Source of the DNA: Chelonoidis abingdonii | Lineage: Eukaryota > Chordata > Testudines > Testudinidae | DNA: 64,000 bases | Direction: 5' to 3' | Assembly: GCF_003597395.2 (NCBI RefSeq) | Contig: NC_133770.1 | Span: 35,540,428-35,604,427 of the forward strand | Program-made: the position numbers and the translations under genes | In this document: in pieces, positions 1 through 10,555 of the stretch | Numbering within the stretch: position 1 is the first letter of the stretch | Layout of the letters: the number at the start of each line of letters is the position of its first letter | The notes under the pieces: model-generated | Seen by the model: the letters and a program-made list of their open reading frames with translations, nothing else | Told to the model about the DNA's origin: nothing | The model's database searches: none

Positions 1-384
1 ATCTTCCTCTCAGTGTTCTTTCCTGAGCTACACTCAAGTGGCAGGGAGCAGAGGCTTCACTCATTGGTCATCTGCAGAGAGCTAGCCTTTTACGTAGAAA
101 GAACAAAGCCATTCCAAAAGTCAATTCAACTGTTTGTGGCCATGGAAGACAGGATGAAAAGACTTCCAGTCTCCTCTCAGCAAATTTTGTCATGGATCCC
201 GTCCTGCATCTGCTACAGCCTGGCAGAGTTGCCTTCCCCTCCACTTACAGCGAACTCCACCAGGGTGCAGGCTTCTTCACTCCTCACCCTCCGCCCCTCC
301 TCCTCCTCCTCTTCCCCCCCGAGTGTGCCACGTTCCCGCTTCTCCGTCTACCTCCCAGTGTTTCCCACCTGGCCGGCACCAAAC

Positions 385-660
385 AGCTAATGGTAGCATT
401 AACATGTTCCAGGAGGGAGGGGGAGCAGCGGGAGCGTGGTATGCTCAGGAGAGGAGGCATGAAAGAGGCGGGTCTGGGGCGGGGATTTGGGGAAGAGTTG
501 GAATCGGAGGAGGGACTTTGGGGAAGGGGTTGGAATGGGGGCGGGGTGGGAAGAGGCGGGGCAGGGGCAGGGCCTTATGGAAGGGGTGGAGTGGGACCGG
601 AGCTGAGGGTAGACAGGGGGTTGAGCACCCAGGGGAAAGTGGGGAAGTTGGCACCTATGA
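385..660 (+). repeat. G-rich low-complexity tract
   Basis: Strongly purine- and G-biased sequence with GGGGCGGGG-type runs ending near GAAGTTGGCACCTATGA. The same style of G-rich tail is common at the end of turtle interspersed repeats. The long frames here arise from this composition and are not genes. Confidence 0.5.
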
Positions 661-664
661 CTGG

Positions 665-2200
665 ATATTGGAATAATTAAAGAATCTGACGACTCCTGGA
701 CTTCACCTGTTGTGTTTGTCCCTAGGAAAGGCAAGACTGCTGTAAGGTTTATAGAAAACTTAATGCTCTCATAGTTCCTGATGCATAATTTATGCCCAGA
801 ATTGATTATATGTTATATATTTTGAGCAAAGCATAATATCTAAGCACAGTCAAACTGCTTAAAGGCTATTGGCAGATTCCTTAGACAACAATGCACAGAA
901 GAAATCCAATTTTATTACTGATGTGGGATTCTGAGTTCAAAATTTTACCGTTCAGATTAATTAATGCCGGAGCCACTTTTCAGAGGCTTGTCAGGCAAGT
1001 GTTAAATGGATTAAAAGACTTTGCGCAGGCTTATATCAGTGATCTAGCAATATTCAGCTACTCTTGGTCAGATCACACAAAATGTGGAGATTGTATTGTC
1101 AGTGCTCAGACGTGAGGTCTTATTGTAAAGGCATCTAAACATGAAATAGGAGCAGCAAAGGTTCCTTATTTAGGACATTGGATCACGGTGCTTGGGGAAG
1201 GACCCTGGTCTCTTGAAAGTAGAAGTGATTGTTGACTGGCCAGTACCCCAGACCAAAAAATAGATCCCATATTTCATAGGCTTGGTTGACAATTACCGCT
1301 GGTTTGTGCATGGGGTCAGTGACACTTGCGTACTATCACAGACTTGTATAAGAAGATAAAGCCAAACAGAGAGTGTGACCAGGAGGTTTGTTAAGGTAAA
1401 AAATATCTTCTCAGAAAAGTCTGCTCTGGCCAGTCCAGATTTTGACAAAACATTTGAACGTGCACAGATGCATCAGATATTGGGCTTGGTGCAGTTTTAA
1501 TGCAGTCAGGAGAAAGTAACAAAAAGACCCCATTGCTTTCTTGAGTAAAGAACTGACACCCACCAAGAGAATTACTTTGTCATAGAAAAAGAGTGCTATG
1601 CCATTGTATGGGCCAGAGCCAGTTCCAGCTTTTCTGCTGCCCCAAGTGGCCAAAAAAAAGAAAAGAAAAGATGAGCGGTGGCACTTCGGTGGCTGCTCAA
1701 TCGCGCCGCTTCTTCAGCAGCAATTCGATGGCGGGTCCTCCCTCTCTTCCTCTTCAGCGACAGCTCAAAGAGGAAGAGAGGGAATGAAGGACCCGCCGCC
1801 GAATTCCCACCGAAAACCTGGATGTGCCGTCCCGATACCGGACGGTGTGCTCTTTGTATTCGCCGCCCCAAGCACCAGCTTCCTGTGCTGGTGCCTGGAA
1901 CCAGCCCTGGTACGGGCAATCCAACAATTCAGGTCATATCTTTTTAACAGAAAGTTCAGGATTCTAACTGACCACGCTCCTTTATTGTGGCTACAGAGAT
2001 CCAAAGACACCAATTCCAAACTGCTGCAGTGGGGCCTGACACTCCAAGAATATTACACGGAAATTTTACATTTTAAGGGGAAGGAAAATGTACTAGTGAA
2101 TGCTCTGTCCAGGAAAAAGGATTTTGACCCAGCGCCTTTATATTCGTCAATGGCTGACCCTACTGAGTCATTGAAAGAGGTGAAGTGTGACCCTAAAATC
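665..2200 (+). mobile_element. Ty3/gypsy pol remnant (RT and RNase H)
   Basis: Decayed reverse transcriptase and RNase H of a Ty3/gypsy LTR retrotransposon. RT motifs visible in the plus frames include SPVVFVPRKGK near 700, SEFKILPF and INAGATFQR near 930-985, and a catalytic-strand region AYISDLAIFS at 1031-1060 (S in place of the second residue of the usual YxDD-type motif). RNase H motifs are KECYAIVWA near 1590 and FRILTDHAPLLWLQ with KENVLVNALSRKKDF at 1950-2130. Stops and frameshifts break it throughout. The RNase H region is split by a hAT element (1614-1909). No integrase is seen before the LTR-like sequence that follows. Confidence 0.8.
1614..1909. mobile_element. hAT-type MITE inside the gypsy RNase H
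   Basis: A 296 bp insertion with imperfect terminal inverted repeats (CAGAGCCAG at the left; CTGGCCC-type CAGCCCTG at the right, whose complement is CAGGGCTGG). Eight-base target duplications flank it: GTATGGGC (1606-1613) and GTACGGGC (1910-1917). Removing it restores continuity between KECYAIVWA and IQQFRSYLF of the RNase H. The right end resembles the left end of the larger hAT element at 61023 (GGCACCAGCACAG shared). Confidence 0.8.
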
Positions 2201-2299
2201 CCCTTCATGCCCACAGGCAGAGTAGACAAAGGACTGTGGATTTACCTGTTTCACCCACTTGATTCCAGGCAGAGGACAATGAGAGTACATTTACGTAAC

Positions 2300-3110
2300 A
2301 GGTAAACAAAGGAATCAAGCTAACAAGCAGCAGAGGAAACAGTTTAACAACCACACCAGGGCATATAGTTTACAGAAGCTCTTCCTGGCTCATGAAACCA
2401 AGACAATGGACTTTGGAAAAGATAAAGAGTGCAAACAGACATTCTAGTTATCCATCACTTAGGGAACAAAGGGGAGAGTACCTTCTAGCTCTGTGAAGGT
2501 TGGGTCCTCTGGCTTGGAGAGCTAGTGATGCTGGTAACTTGCTGTAAGTAACAAAACTCCTTAAGTAAAGATTCTAACTTACTAAAATTAAGTGGGTTTT
2601 AATTTATTTTGTTTGTAACTGTACCTGTCTCTTTTTCTCTTGCTTAGTAGCACTTAAATCTATGTTCCTTATTAATAAACTTAGTTTATAGTAAAATTAA
2701 GAATATCTCAGGACTGTTATATTGAAGTAAAGAGTGAATCCTCAGCTACCTGAACAGGCTGATACACGTACTGTCTCTTTGGAGGTAGCAAAGTTAATAA
2801 TTTCTGGGAGTATCCAATGAAAGAGACTGGACATGGCAGAGAGATACTTCTGGAGGACATGGGAACTGGGATTCACTGAATGTTACTTGCAAGCCAAGGA
2901 TTAGACTGTCTCATGGAGTTTGTTGGTGAGGTGGAAACGCTGATGTGGCAGGGAGCTGACACACAGTCTAAATTCCAACAAAAGTCTCCCTTGCTGAGGC
3001 AGAGAGGGTAATACAGTGGCTGACAGTTCTGGTGGTCCTGAGCAGAGCATCACAAAAGCCTTCAGAAATCTGGCTGTGTCCCATGATGTGGTGTGGGTAT
3101 TTTTTTTCAA
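2300..3110 (+). repeat. LTR-like sequence downstream of gypsy pol
   Basis: Non-coding sequence with an AATAAA at about 2674 and T-rich stretches. It is similar in layout to the other LTR-like repeats in the window. Its position directly after the pol remnant suggests the 3' LTR of that element or a related solo LTR. Borders are not defined. Confidence 0.4.
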
Positions 3111-3949
3111 ACTACATCAGTTTAGATTCGTAGTATAGAGGCAATGCTCTTTTTTTGTTGGTGCAGCATTAGACAAGAAAATGCAAAAAGATGAGCTGCT
3201 AATAGTGCTGATAAAGATCAGGCATCAGTGCAAGCCCATCCTGTACAGTCCCTTCCCTTTCTGCCCTACATTCCAGATGCCTTGCTGGTCCACGTGCTGT
3301 CCCCATAAGCCACACATGTATTTCATCAAATGCTTCTATAGCGCTTGGGTGGAACTAGATTTGGGGGTAGGGCAGCAGGGACTGAGGGCACAGCACTGAG
3401 TGTGTGGCACACATGCAATTGCAATGGGTTTTTACAACCCCCTAAGCAGAGACCTGAGCAGCCAGACACTTTGTACAACCAAAGTCTAACCTGACTTTGG
3501 GAAAACAAATGGCTTAAAAATGTTTTGAATATTGTTTTTTAAGCACCCAAAACCTGCCTAAAGGTGATGCACTACAGACTCACCTGTGTATCGCTCTATC
3601 AGCATTAATATTATTCCCTGCCTCTTAAGCACTCCCAATTTCTGATTCTTTTCTCCATCTGCTCGCCTTGATTTCTCTATCAGAAAAAAGGAGATAAAAA
3701 TGCTTTCCTTCCCCCACCCTAAGTCTAACTTGTCTATTTACATTGTACGCTCTTTGAGGCACGGACTGTCTCTCACTCTCCGTGTCTGTGCAGTGATTAA
3801 CACAATAATGATAAATAATAATATAGCGCTGAGCTCTTCTATAGCACTTTTCATCAGTAGTTCTCACTGCACCTCACAAAGAAAAGCAACATCATTATCC
3901 CCATTTTACAGACATTTGGTTTAGGGAAGCTGGAAGGTTTGTGTTATTT
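3111..3949. repeat. Unassigned sequence with a MIR/CORE-SINE-like fragment
   Basis: From about 3735 it holds GCTCTTTGAGGCACGGACTG, and near 3895 the phrase ATTATCCCCATTTTACAGA. Both are typical of old amniote SINE and LINE2 relatives. The remainder (3111-3700) shows no gene or recognisable element. Confidence 0.4.
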
Positions 3950-4247
3950 TAGTGCGTTTTTTATTTCACTGAGTTTACATTAAACTGTTGCCAGAAGTGC
4001 CTGAGGGTTTCAATCTCTTCATTACTGTGCTCACAAAAAACGGAGGCTGATATTAATAAAGCAGAAGGCCCTAGGGTGTCAGTAGATTTGTTTAGAGCTG
4101 TGAGACCCACTCAGCAGCATCAGACTGGGTAGGCAAGGACCTACAGGGAAAAGAGGAAAAAGAGACCTCTAAGACTTTGTCCATCCCAGTCCTCGCTGTA
4201 CCTCAATCCCTTTGACTATAGTTTTCTTCTTATGTAAAACAGAAGAG

Positions 4248-4317
4248 TGAAATCCTGACCCATTAAAGGCAGTGGGAGTTTTGCCACTGACTTTAATGGG
4301 GGCCAGGATTTCACCCA
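4248..4317. repeat. Short palindromic amniote repeat
   Basis: GTGAAATCCTGACCC at the left and GGCCAGGATTTCACCC at the right form an inverted pair around a GCAGTGGGAGTTTTGCC core. The same repeat occurs at 20546-20619. Confidence 0.55.
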
Positions 4318-5368
4318 GGGAAGGGACACTTGGGATGGCTGTGGTCCAAGGGATAAGAGTTTTGCAGGGTTTCAAGGCTTCCACAAACCTTTGGTACTTG
4401 ATCCGTTTCCTCCTGGCTTCCTTTTATTTGCCCTGCAAAAAATGTTGCTGTTACCAAGGGCTAATAATTTCTAAAGCAACATTTTTCTTTTTTGCATATT
4501 TGTACATTTGAATTATTAATCAATGGAAATATTTTGACATCAGTTTGTGTGTGTTCAATGAAATCAATGTTTGAGATTTAGCAATAGAAATATAAGCTTA
4601 CCAAGCCTAATCATTATAAGCAGTTCACTGAACTCCAGTGAATTCCAACTGGATTATTTTGCAGCATGTGTTGAACTTCAGAGGCTGTTGTCTTATTTTG
4701 GTGAAATACTACCCCTTCCACTTTCTCCTGGAGATATTATTTTAAAAAGGACAATTATAAACATTGGCTCAAAGGAACCTAAGGGAATTTCACTGAAAGC
4801 TGGGATCCTAACTTCTTCAGGCTCCTCTAAAAATATCAACCTTTCCATATTACCTTTTTCACCCTGAATGAAATAAGGGCTTTTTAAAAAGCATTAAGGA
4901 GGGAAAGAGGGGTGGGGGAAGAGGAGAAAAAAAAGAACTAAAATAAGGCTGTGGAAAATGGAAACATTTACTAGATTTTTCTTTTCTTTTCTACTGTATT
5001 TATGTGTTTGCTTTTTAATAGTGGATGGATAATAATTGATACAATGAACTGAGATCAACTTGTTATACTGCGTGCTTTTATATACATTAATTCTGATATT
5101 TTTCATGGATATGTAAATATTTATAACTAAAACAGAAAAAATGTAAGCTTGTGGCAGTTGAGACAGCTTTTTGATTTACGATATATGATGAAAAGACAAG
5201 CCTGGTGTATCCTGGGACCAAGGTGGCTACAACACTACAAACAATATGTGTTAGCATCATGCAAAGCATTTCTTCATTTGAACGGAAATGATATGTATTC
5301 ATAAACAACATATGTAATAGGCAAGTAATAATATAAATCACAAAACAATTGCTAAGATATTGTTTTGT

Positions 5369-5374
5369 TTTATT
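5369..5374 (-). terminator. Candidate polyadenylation signal of the PKS gene
   Basis: AATAAA on the minus strand, about 340 bases downstream of the PKS stop codon, in an AT-rich 3' flank. It is the nearest canonical signal I noticed below the stop. Such hexamers are common by chance in AT-rich DNA, so confidence is limited. Confidence 0.3.
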
Positions 5375-5713
5375 TTAGTATATTCATAATTTAAGATGCA
5401 GCTCAATCTATTATTCATTAATATCCAAACAGAAAAAATATACAGTTTACTTACATTTTATCTCATATACAAATCTGCAAAATAAAGATGTATATACATT
5501 TACTGTATTTTTACTAATACAAGTTAACAAAAAAATGTGTGCTGCACAGAGAAGGTATGAGTGCAGTACCAAAACTAAGCTGGTTTGGTGGTAAAGAACT
5601 AACTTATTATAATTCAAAGCTTTACTCTACCCAAAGAGTATGATGATTATTTTGAAAAATCACTAGGGTCCTAGTAATTCCAAAGTTACCAAATTACTAC
5701 ATGAAATGGGTTC

Positions 5714-6985
5714 CTATAACCAGCTTCCATCATCAATACTTTCTGCTACATGAGTTGTTTTCTCAAGTGACCCACGTTCATTAGAACTTTCTTCTAAAAG
5801 TCGTACTAAACTTGACATAGTTGTGTGAGGATCAAGTAGTTTCACAAGGGGGATCTCCACCCTTCTATCATGAAAGATACGATTCTGTAGCGTCATGGCT
5901 AACATAGAGTCCATGCCCAGTGATGCAAGTGATGTGTTCATTGTAAGATCACTCACATTTGTACTACTAAGATGACTCACCAGAGAGGTGATATAATCTT
6001 CAGAATTGACTGGAGATAAATTCTGAGGGGTTCCTTGTTCAGATAGCTCGAGCTTGCTGCCGAATTCTTCTGAAATGAGTGTACGGAAGCGACTTTTGAG
6101 TGATGCTATTCGAGAAAGAACATGATTGCTTAGCGTTCCAAAATTTAATTTTACTACAGCTTGCTGAGGATTATTCAGAATTAAAATTTTTTTAAGATAT
6201 TCATAAATTTCATGTACCTGCAGAATATCTATGCCTTTGGATTCCAAAATATTTTGAATCTTGTTTTGATTTACCAATAAGCCAAGATTCAAGGCACCCC
6301 AATTAATGGATTGTCCTGAAAGTCCACAATTCCTCCTGTAGTGGCAGAAAACATCCAGGAAAGAATTAGCAGCAGCATAGTTTGCTTGTGTTGAATTTCC
6401 AAGAAATGAAGTCACAGAGGAGTAACACACAAAATAGTCGAGTTCCTGCCCTCTGGTAGCCCGGTGGAGATTTATTACCCCTGCAACTTTGGGACTTAAC
6501 ACTTTCTCAAAGTGAGATAAGTTCAGAGCTTCAAGACATCCATCATGCAAAACCACAGCACTATGGAATACACCTTTGATTGGGCTCTTTGGAAAGATTT
6601 TGTCAATTGAACTCATAGCTTTCTCAACCTGAGAGCTAGAAATAACATTACACTGCAAACTGACTATTCTGCTCCCTTCACTCTGATTTTGCAAAGCCTT
6701 GATTTCTTCTTGTTTCTCACTGCTTGGATTGCTCCTTGAAAGTATTGCAATACAGCCCCCTCCATTCTGGGCTATAAATTTCACAGTTTCAAATCCAAGC
6801 CCAGTGAGCCCCCCTGCCACTATGTAAACCGCATTCTGCTTAAACATTTTCTTCTCTGCTTCATATACTGGTATGTCTGAAATCCTGTTGGTCTCCACAT
6901 CCCCTTTCAGCACAGCCAGTGGGATAGATTTGCAGGTGAAATAGGAGGTCGTGGCAGTGTTTGTACTTTCAAAGTACTCATTCTG
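5714..6985 (-). CDS. PKS terminal exon: ketoreductase and acyl carrier protein
   Basis: This is the clean last exon, with an acceptor TTCTGTTTTTCAG near 6986 and stop TAG at 5714-5716. The KR (about 190 residues) has the NADPH loop GGLTGLG, the Ser-rich strand CYSSVTSFLGN and the catalytic Tyr and Asn in QANYAAANSFLD. A VVLHDG segment sits where B-type KRs have LDD. The ACP (last roughly 90 residues) carries LGMDSMLAM with the phosphopantetheine Ser. The protein ends about 63 residues after that Ser with no thioesterase or other release domain, as in vertebrate AFPKs of the fish and parrot PKS type. The open frame extends upstream to 7030, but the tract before 6985 looks intronic or damaged, so the exon start is uncertain by some tens of bases. 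Confidence 0.9.
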   Translation of the reverse strand, partial: QNEYFESTNTATTSYFTCKSIPLAVLKGDVETNRISDIPVYEAEKKMFKQNAVYIVAGGLTGLGFETVKFIAQNGGGCIAILSRSNPSSEKQEEIKALQNQSEGSRIVSLQCNVISSSQVEKAMSSIDKIFPKSPIKGVFHSAVVLHDGCLEALNLSHFEKVLSPKVAGVINLHRATRGQELDYFVCYSSVTSFLGNSTQANYAAANSFLDVFCHYRRNCGLSGQSINWGALNLGLLVNQNKIQNILESKGIDILQVHEIYEYLKKILILNNPQQAVVKLNFGTLSNHVLSRIASLKSRFRTLISEEFGSKLELSEQGTPQNLSPVNSEDYITSLVSHLSSTNVSDLTMNTSLASLGMDSMLAMTLQNRIFHDRRVEIPLVKLLDPHTTMSSLVRLLEESSNERGSLEKTTHVAESIDDGSWL

Positions 6986-7107
6986 CTGAAAAACAGAATA
7001 TGATAGGTTTTTAAATTGTTTCATTTGCATTGATTTGATCCATCTGTGGACAGCCCTTAGGGACTGCTTCAGAGATGCTTTCTGAAAGATACTGAATTAA
7101 CACAGGT

Positions 7108-8440
7108 GCCAAAAATAGATACTAATCTGAAGTACTTAAAGGCACTTTTGGACTCTGAGACTACTCATCACGATGCCAACCGAGCTCTGCAAAAATGCAC
7201 TGGAACTAAAGCACACCATTGTTTTGTGCTCTATATAGGTTTTAAGCCTGGGACCTAGGCATTGAATTGGGTGTTGTCGTTGTTCAAACTGTAAATCAAG
7301 GATGATTTGGGTTTACAGCTCTTCGATTTGCTTGTTGATGGATGTTCAAATAGGTCATTAGCTTCTTACGATCAAACTGGTACCTGGGAAATGCTGTGGA
7401 ATACTTTGTACCCTTCATAAAAGTGATGCCAGTCAGGATTATATCCGTTAACAAATCCTGCAAGGCTAGAAGAGTCTGATATTCTTTTTCAGTTTGCAAG
7501 GAGGACGAACTCTAGTTCTTTGCTAGCGTTTCCATTATTACTCTGTATGCTCTTCCTGGGCCTATTTCAACCAACACAACATTATCCTTTTCTTTAGCTG
7601 AAGTCACTATGGCCTGTGTGAAAGCAAGATCTCGAGCATGTCGGGCCCAGAACTTGCCTGTAGTGAAATCATCTGCAGAAGCACCTTCCAGTCAGTGTTG
7701 AAATACTTCATTTGGCTTCTGTTTTTCAAATATTGTAATGCTCACCATCTCTTTATATTGGATCCATCATGTGGCTGTGGTATGCAGCTGGACATGTAAA
7801 CATGAAGAATATGTCTCTCTTGCTGAACACTTGAGCTAGTTTTTCTGAAGGGCATCACAGAGTCTGCATCTCCGACAAGTACAGGAAGAGGGCTGTTAAA
7901 AGCTGCAATGACACCTTCCCGAATACAGGCCAAGGGTTCTGATACTTCTTGAACAGGACGGTTACCACTACCACATTCTGCCTCCGGTAACCTTCGCCTG
8001 TACCTACTCCTGTGAAAATACTTTGACGGCATCTTAAGGGAAAGAAACCTCCCAATGGGGCAGAACTTCTCCAACTGAATGGCCAACAGCAGCACGGGCT
8101 TAATTCCCCAGTGTTTTCAGAAGAGAAGTTAAGGCTACTGGGAGAAGTAAAAAGAGTGGGCAATTTTGCTGGAGAAATCCTCAATTCACCTTCCGTTAAT
8201 CAGGAGGCTGATGGGTAATATTGCTGAATAACTTTCTATTTCTTTACATTTTTATTTGAATACTGCTCTGAACTCAAATATGTTTGAGATCCCTTTGAAA
8301 TTTACTCCATTAGCACGAACACAAAACTAGTTGTGGAGTCATCTTTGACGGAGTTATTTCTGTTTTAGTGCTATGCAACTTGTTGGTGTAAATGTCGAAG
8401 GGGGTTCTAATAGTACATATCTCGAATCACTCTGTAAGTT
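7108..8440 (-). pseudogene. Duplicate of the AT-DH segment inserted before the KR exon
   Basis: This stretch repeats 9184-10490 in the same orientation and order: AT entry strand, GHSVG (8084-8070), AYHSHMMDP near 7775-7755, the QTEKEYQTLLALQ helix near 7500, the AFPRYQFDRKKLMTYL linker near 7400, and the beginning of DH, ending at GTGCCAAAAATAG (7108, equal to 9184). Differences from the other copy are mainly 1-10 base deletions. It keeps the YHSH motif that is shifted in the other copy. Below 7108 the sequence runs into PVLIQYLSESISEAV and a broken frame toward the KR exon. It is probably an assembly duplicate or a fragment of the paralogue, not a second module. Confidence 0.6.
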
Positions 8441-8740
8441 ATTTTTTGAGTGCTGGAGGCTTATTCAAGTTTGTCAGAGGACACAATGACAATGAACTGG
8501 GTGCTCCCTAAACTTCTATGGTCTGAGCGGAATATTTCTTTCCACTTATTTTCAAAGAGCAAAGTCATTGTCTCGGGGGATGTTGGCTTCATAAAAGTGA
8601 TCCAAACATTTCAGTTTCTGCCAAACAGAGCCATGTTTATCTGCAAGCATCAAACCTCTAAGTAGTTTCAGCAGTCGATTTGCTTGTTTTCAAATATTTA
8701 TCATTTCCTCCTCCAAGGTCTGAAAAACTACAAGGCTGCC
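8440..8740 (-). CDS. PKS post-DH segment
   Basis: On the minus strand it continues from the DH with an AAFPSGIGSLVVFQTLEEE-like segment (in pieces) and YLKTSKSTAE, then LFENKWKEIFRSDHRSLGST and QFIVIVSSDKL near 8560-8470. The W-K-E segment resembles the start of the structural region after DH in FAS and AFPK proteins. A matching but noisier copy lies at 17990-18375 and carries on into ER-like sequence. Here it is instead followed at about 8440 by a second copy of AT and DH. The real gene presumably continues into the ER-like region, which is missing at this point. Confidence 0.6.
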
Positions 8741-9600
8741 TATGCCAGAAGGAAAGCTGCTCTGGTCTGGAAAGTTGTTGTCGTCATGAAGTGGTCATCT
8801 GTAGAAACAGTCTAACAGCACTGGATGGATACAGTAGTCAGACATCTCTTCTCTTGTCTCTCTGTTCACCTTTATGGTGGTTATAGCTTCCTTTAGCTCT
8901 TCACAATAAAAACATCACTTAACTGTCCTGAACGTGGACCATATTGAAATCCAACCTGAGATAGTGTTTTCATACACCTCATTGGCTGTAACTACTGATT
9001 TACACCTTTGAAAGATGTCTTGAAAGGAGATGCTGTTTTCTTCCACTGCAGCTTCAGACTTCTTGGTAATTTGTCCTGATGCATAAACTGCAGCTGAGGA
9101 TGACAGGATTTTGAAATCTGTCACATTTTTTTGTGATGCCAATTCTATCTTTAAAACATGGTAATTTTTGTTTAAAAACACATGGTGCCAAAAATAGATA
9201 CTAATCTGACAAGTACTTAAAGGCACTTTTGGACTCGAGCTACTCATCACAGATGCCAAACCGAGCTCTGCAAAAAATGCACTGGAACTAAAGCAACACC
9301 ATTGTTCTTGTGCTCATACAAATAGGGTGTTAATGCCTGGGACACTAGGCTTTGAATTCGGGTGTTGTCGTTGTTCAAACTGTAAATCAAAGGATGATTT
9401 GAGTTTACAGCTCTTCGATTTGCTTGTTGATGGATGTCCAAATAGGTCATTAGCTTCTTACGATCAAACTGGTACCTGGGAAATGCTGCTGGAATACTTT
9501 GATACCCTTCATAAAAGTGATGCCAGTCCAGGATTATATCCAGTTCAAAACAAATTCCCTGCAAGGCTAGAAGAGTCTGATATTCTTTTTCAGTTTGCAA
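8740..9600 (-). CDS. PKS post-AT linker and dehydratase (DH) domain
   Basis: After the AT comes a linker with AAFPRYQFDRKKLMTYLDIH, the Y-x-W/FxRK-type post-AT motif. The DH first half-fold follows with YEHKNNGVALVPG around 9320-9285, fitting the DH active-site HxxxGxxxxPG, then AFFAELGLASVMSS. The second half contains DFKILSSSAAVYASGQI, GFQYGP near 8935-8950 and IHPVLLDCFLQM at 8830-8790, where HPxxLD carries the DH catalytic Asp. Both catalytic elements are thus present, suggesting beta-hydroxyacyl dehydration. One base is missing just after the VP of the HxxxGxxxxP motif (near 9284), and other indels occur, so no continuous frame spans the domain. Confidence 0.72.
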
Positions 9601-10555
9601 GGAGGACAGACTCTAGTTTCTTTGCTAGCGTTTCCATTATATACCTCTGTATGCTCTTCCTGGCCTATTTCAACAACACAACATTATCCTTTTCTTTAGC
9701 TGAAGTCACTATGGCCTGTGTGAAAGCAACAGGATCTCGAGCATGTCGGGCCCAGAACTTGCCTGTAGTGAAATCATCTGCAGAAGCAACCTTCCCGTCA
9801 GTGTTGAAAGTCACTTCAATTTCCGGCTTCTGTTTTTCTAAATATGTAAATGCTCCACATCTCCTTTATTATTGGATCCATCATGTGGCTGGGTATGCAG
9901 CTGGACATGTAAAACATGAAGAAATATGTCTCTCTTGCTGAACACTAGAGCTAGTTCTTTCTGAAGGGCACTCACAGAGTCTGCATCTCCAGACAAGGTA
10001 CAAGAAGAAGGCTGTTAAAAGTGCAATGCACACCTTCCAGAATACAGGCCAAGGGTTTCTGATACTTCTTGAAACAGGGACGTTACCAACTACCAACATT
10101 CTGCCTCCGGTAACCTTCGCCTGTAACCTACTCCTGTGAAAAAAATACTTTGACGGCATCTTCAAGGGAAAGAAACCCTCCATAATGGGCGGCAGCAACT
10201 TCTCCAACTGAATGGCCAACAGCAGCCACGGGCTAATTCCCCAGTGTTTCAGAAGAGAAGTTAAGGCTACCTGGAGAGTAAAAGCAATGGCTGGGCAATT
10301 TCTGGCCTGGAGAAATCCTCACATTCACCTTCCGTTAAATCCAGGAGGCTGATGGGTACATATTGCTGAAATAACCTTTTATTTCTTTACATTTATTCTC
10401 TGAATACGCTCTGAACTCAATAATGTCTTGCAGATCCCTTTGAAATTTACTCCATTAGCACAGAACACAAAAACTAGTTGTGGAGTCATCTTTGACGGAG
10501 TTATTTCTGTTTTAGTTGCTAATGCAACTTGTTGCTGTAAATGTCGAAGAGAGTT
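9600..10555 (-). CDS. PKS acyltransferase (AT) domain
   Basis: This domain loads malonyl-type extender units. The segment opens with PQLVFVFCANGVNFKG, the AT entry strand (normally FxFxGxGxQxxGM), then a TLQVALTSLLKHWGISPVAA-type helix assembled across small frameshifts, and GHSVGEVAAAHYGG at 10217-10203 with the catalytic Ser. Later pieces are GRMLVVGNV, an FNSPSSCT-type loop, SGDADSVSALQKEL, FWARHARDPVAFTQAI (the FWxxxxRDPVxF motif) and the C-terminal YQTLLALQG. The YHSH specificity-loop motif is shifted here near 9885 but intact in the duplicate at about 7770. Single-base deletions break the frame at several places. The domain call is secure; the exact protein is not. Confidence 0.75.

Larger units (their letters stand above)
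3950..5713. other. PKS 3' flank, no further gene seen
   Basis: AT-rich sequence below the PKS stop, presumably 3' UTR in the upper part. It contains one palindromic amniote repeat (4248-4317). I see no convincing open frame, splice pattern or RNA gene. Confidence 0.4.

Noticed and set aside
192..734. Long overlapping open frames on both strands near the window start
   Set aside because: They coincide with a G-rich low-complexity tract and have no domain, start context or splice pattern.
7108..10490. A genuine two-module PKS with duplicated AT and DH
   Set aside because: The duplicated block starts and stops inside domains, differs mainly by small deletions and has no extra KS or ACP, so a biological second module is unlikely.
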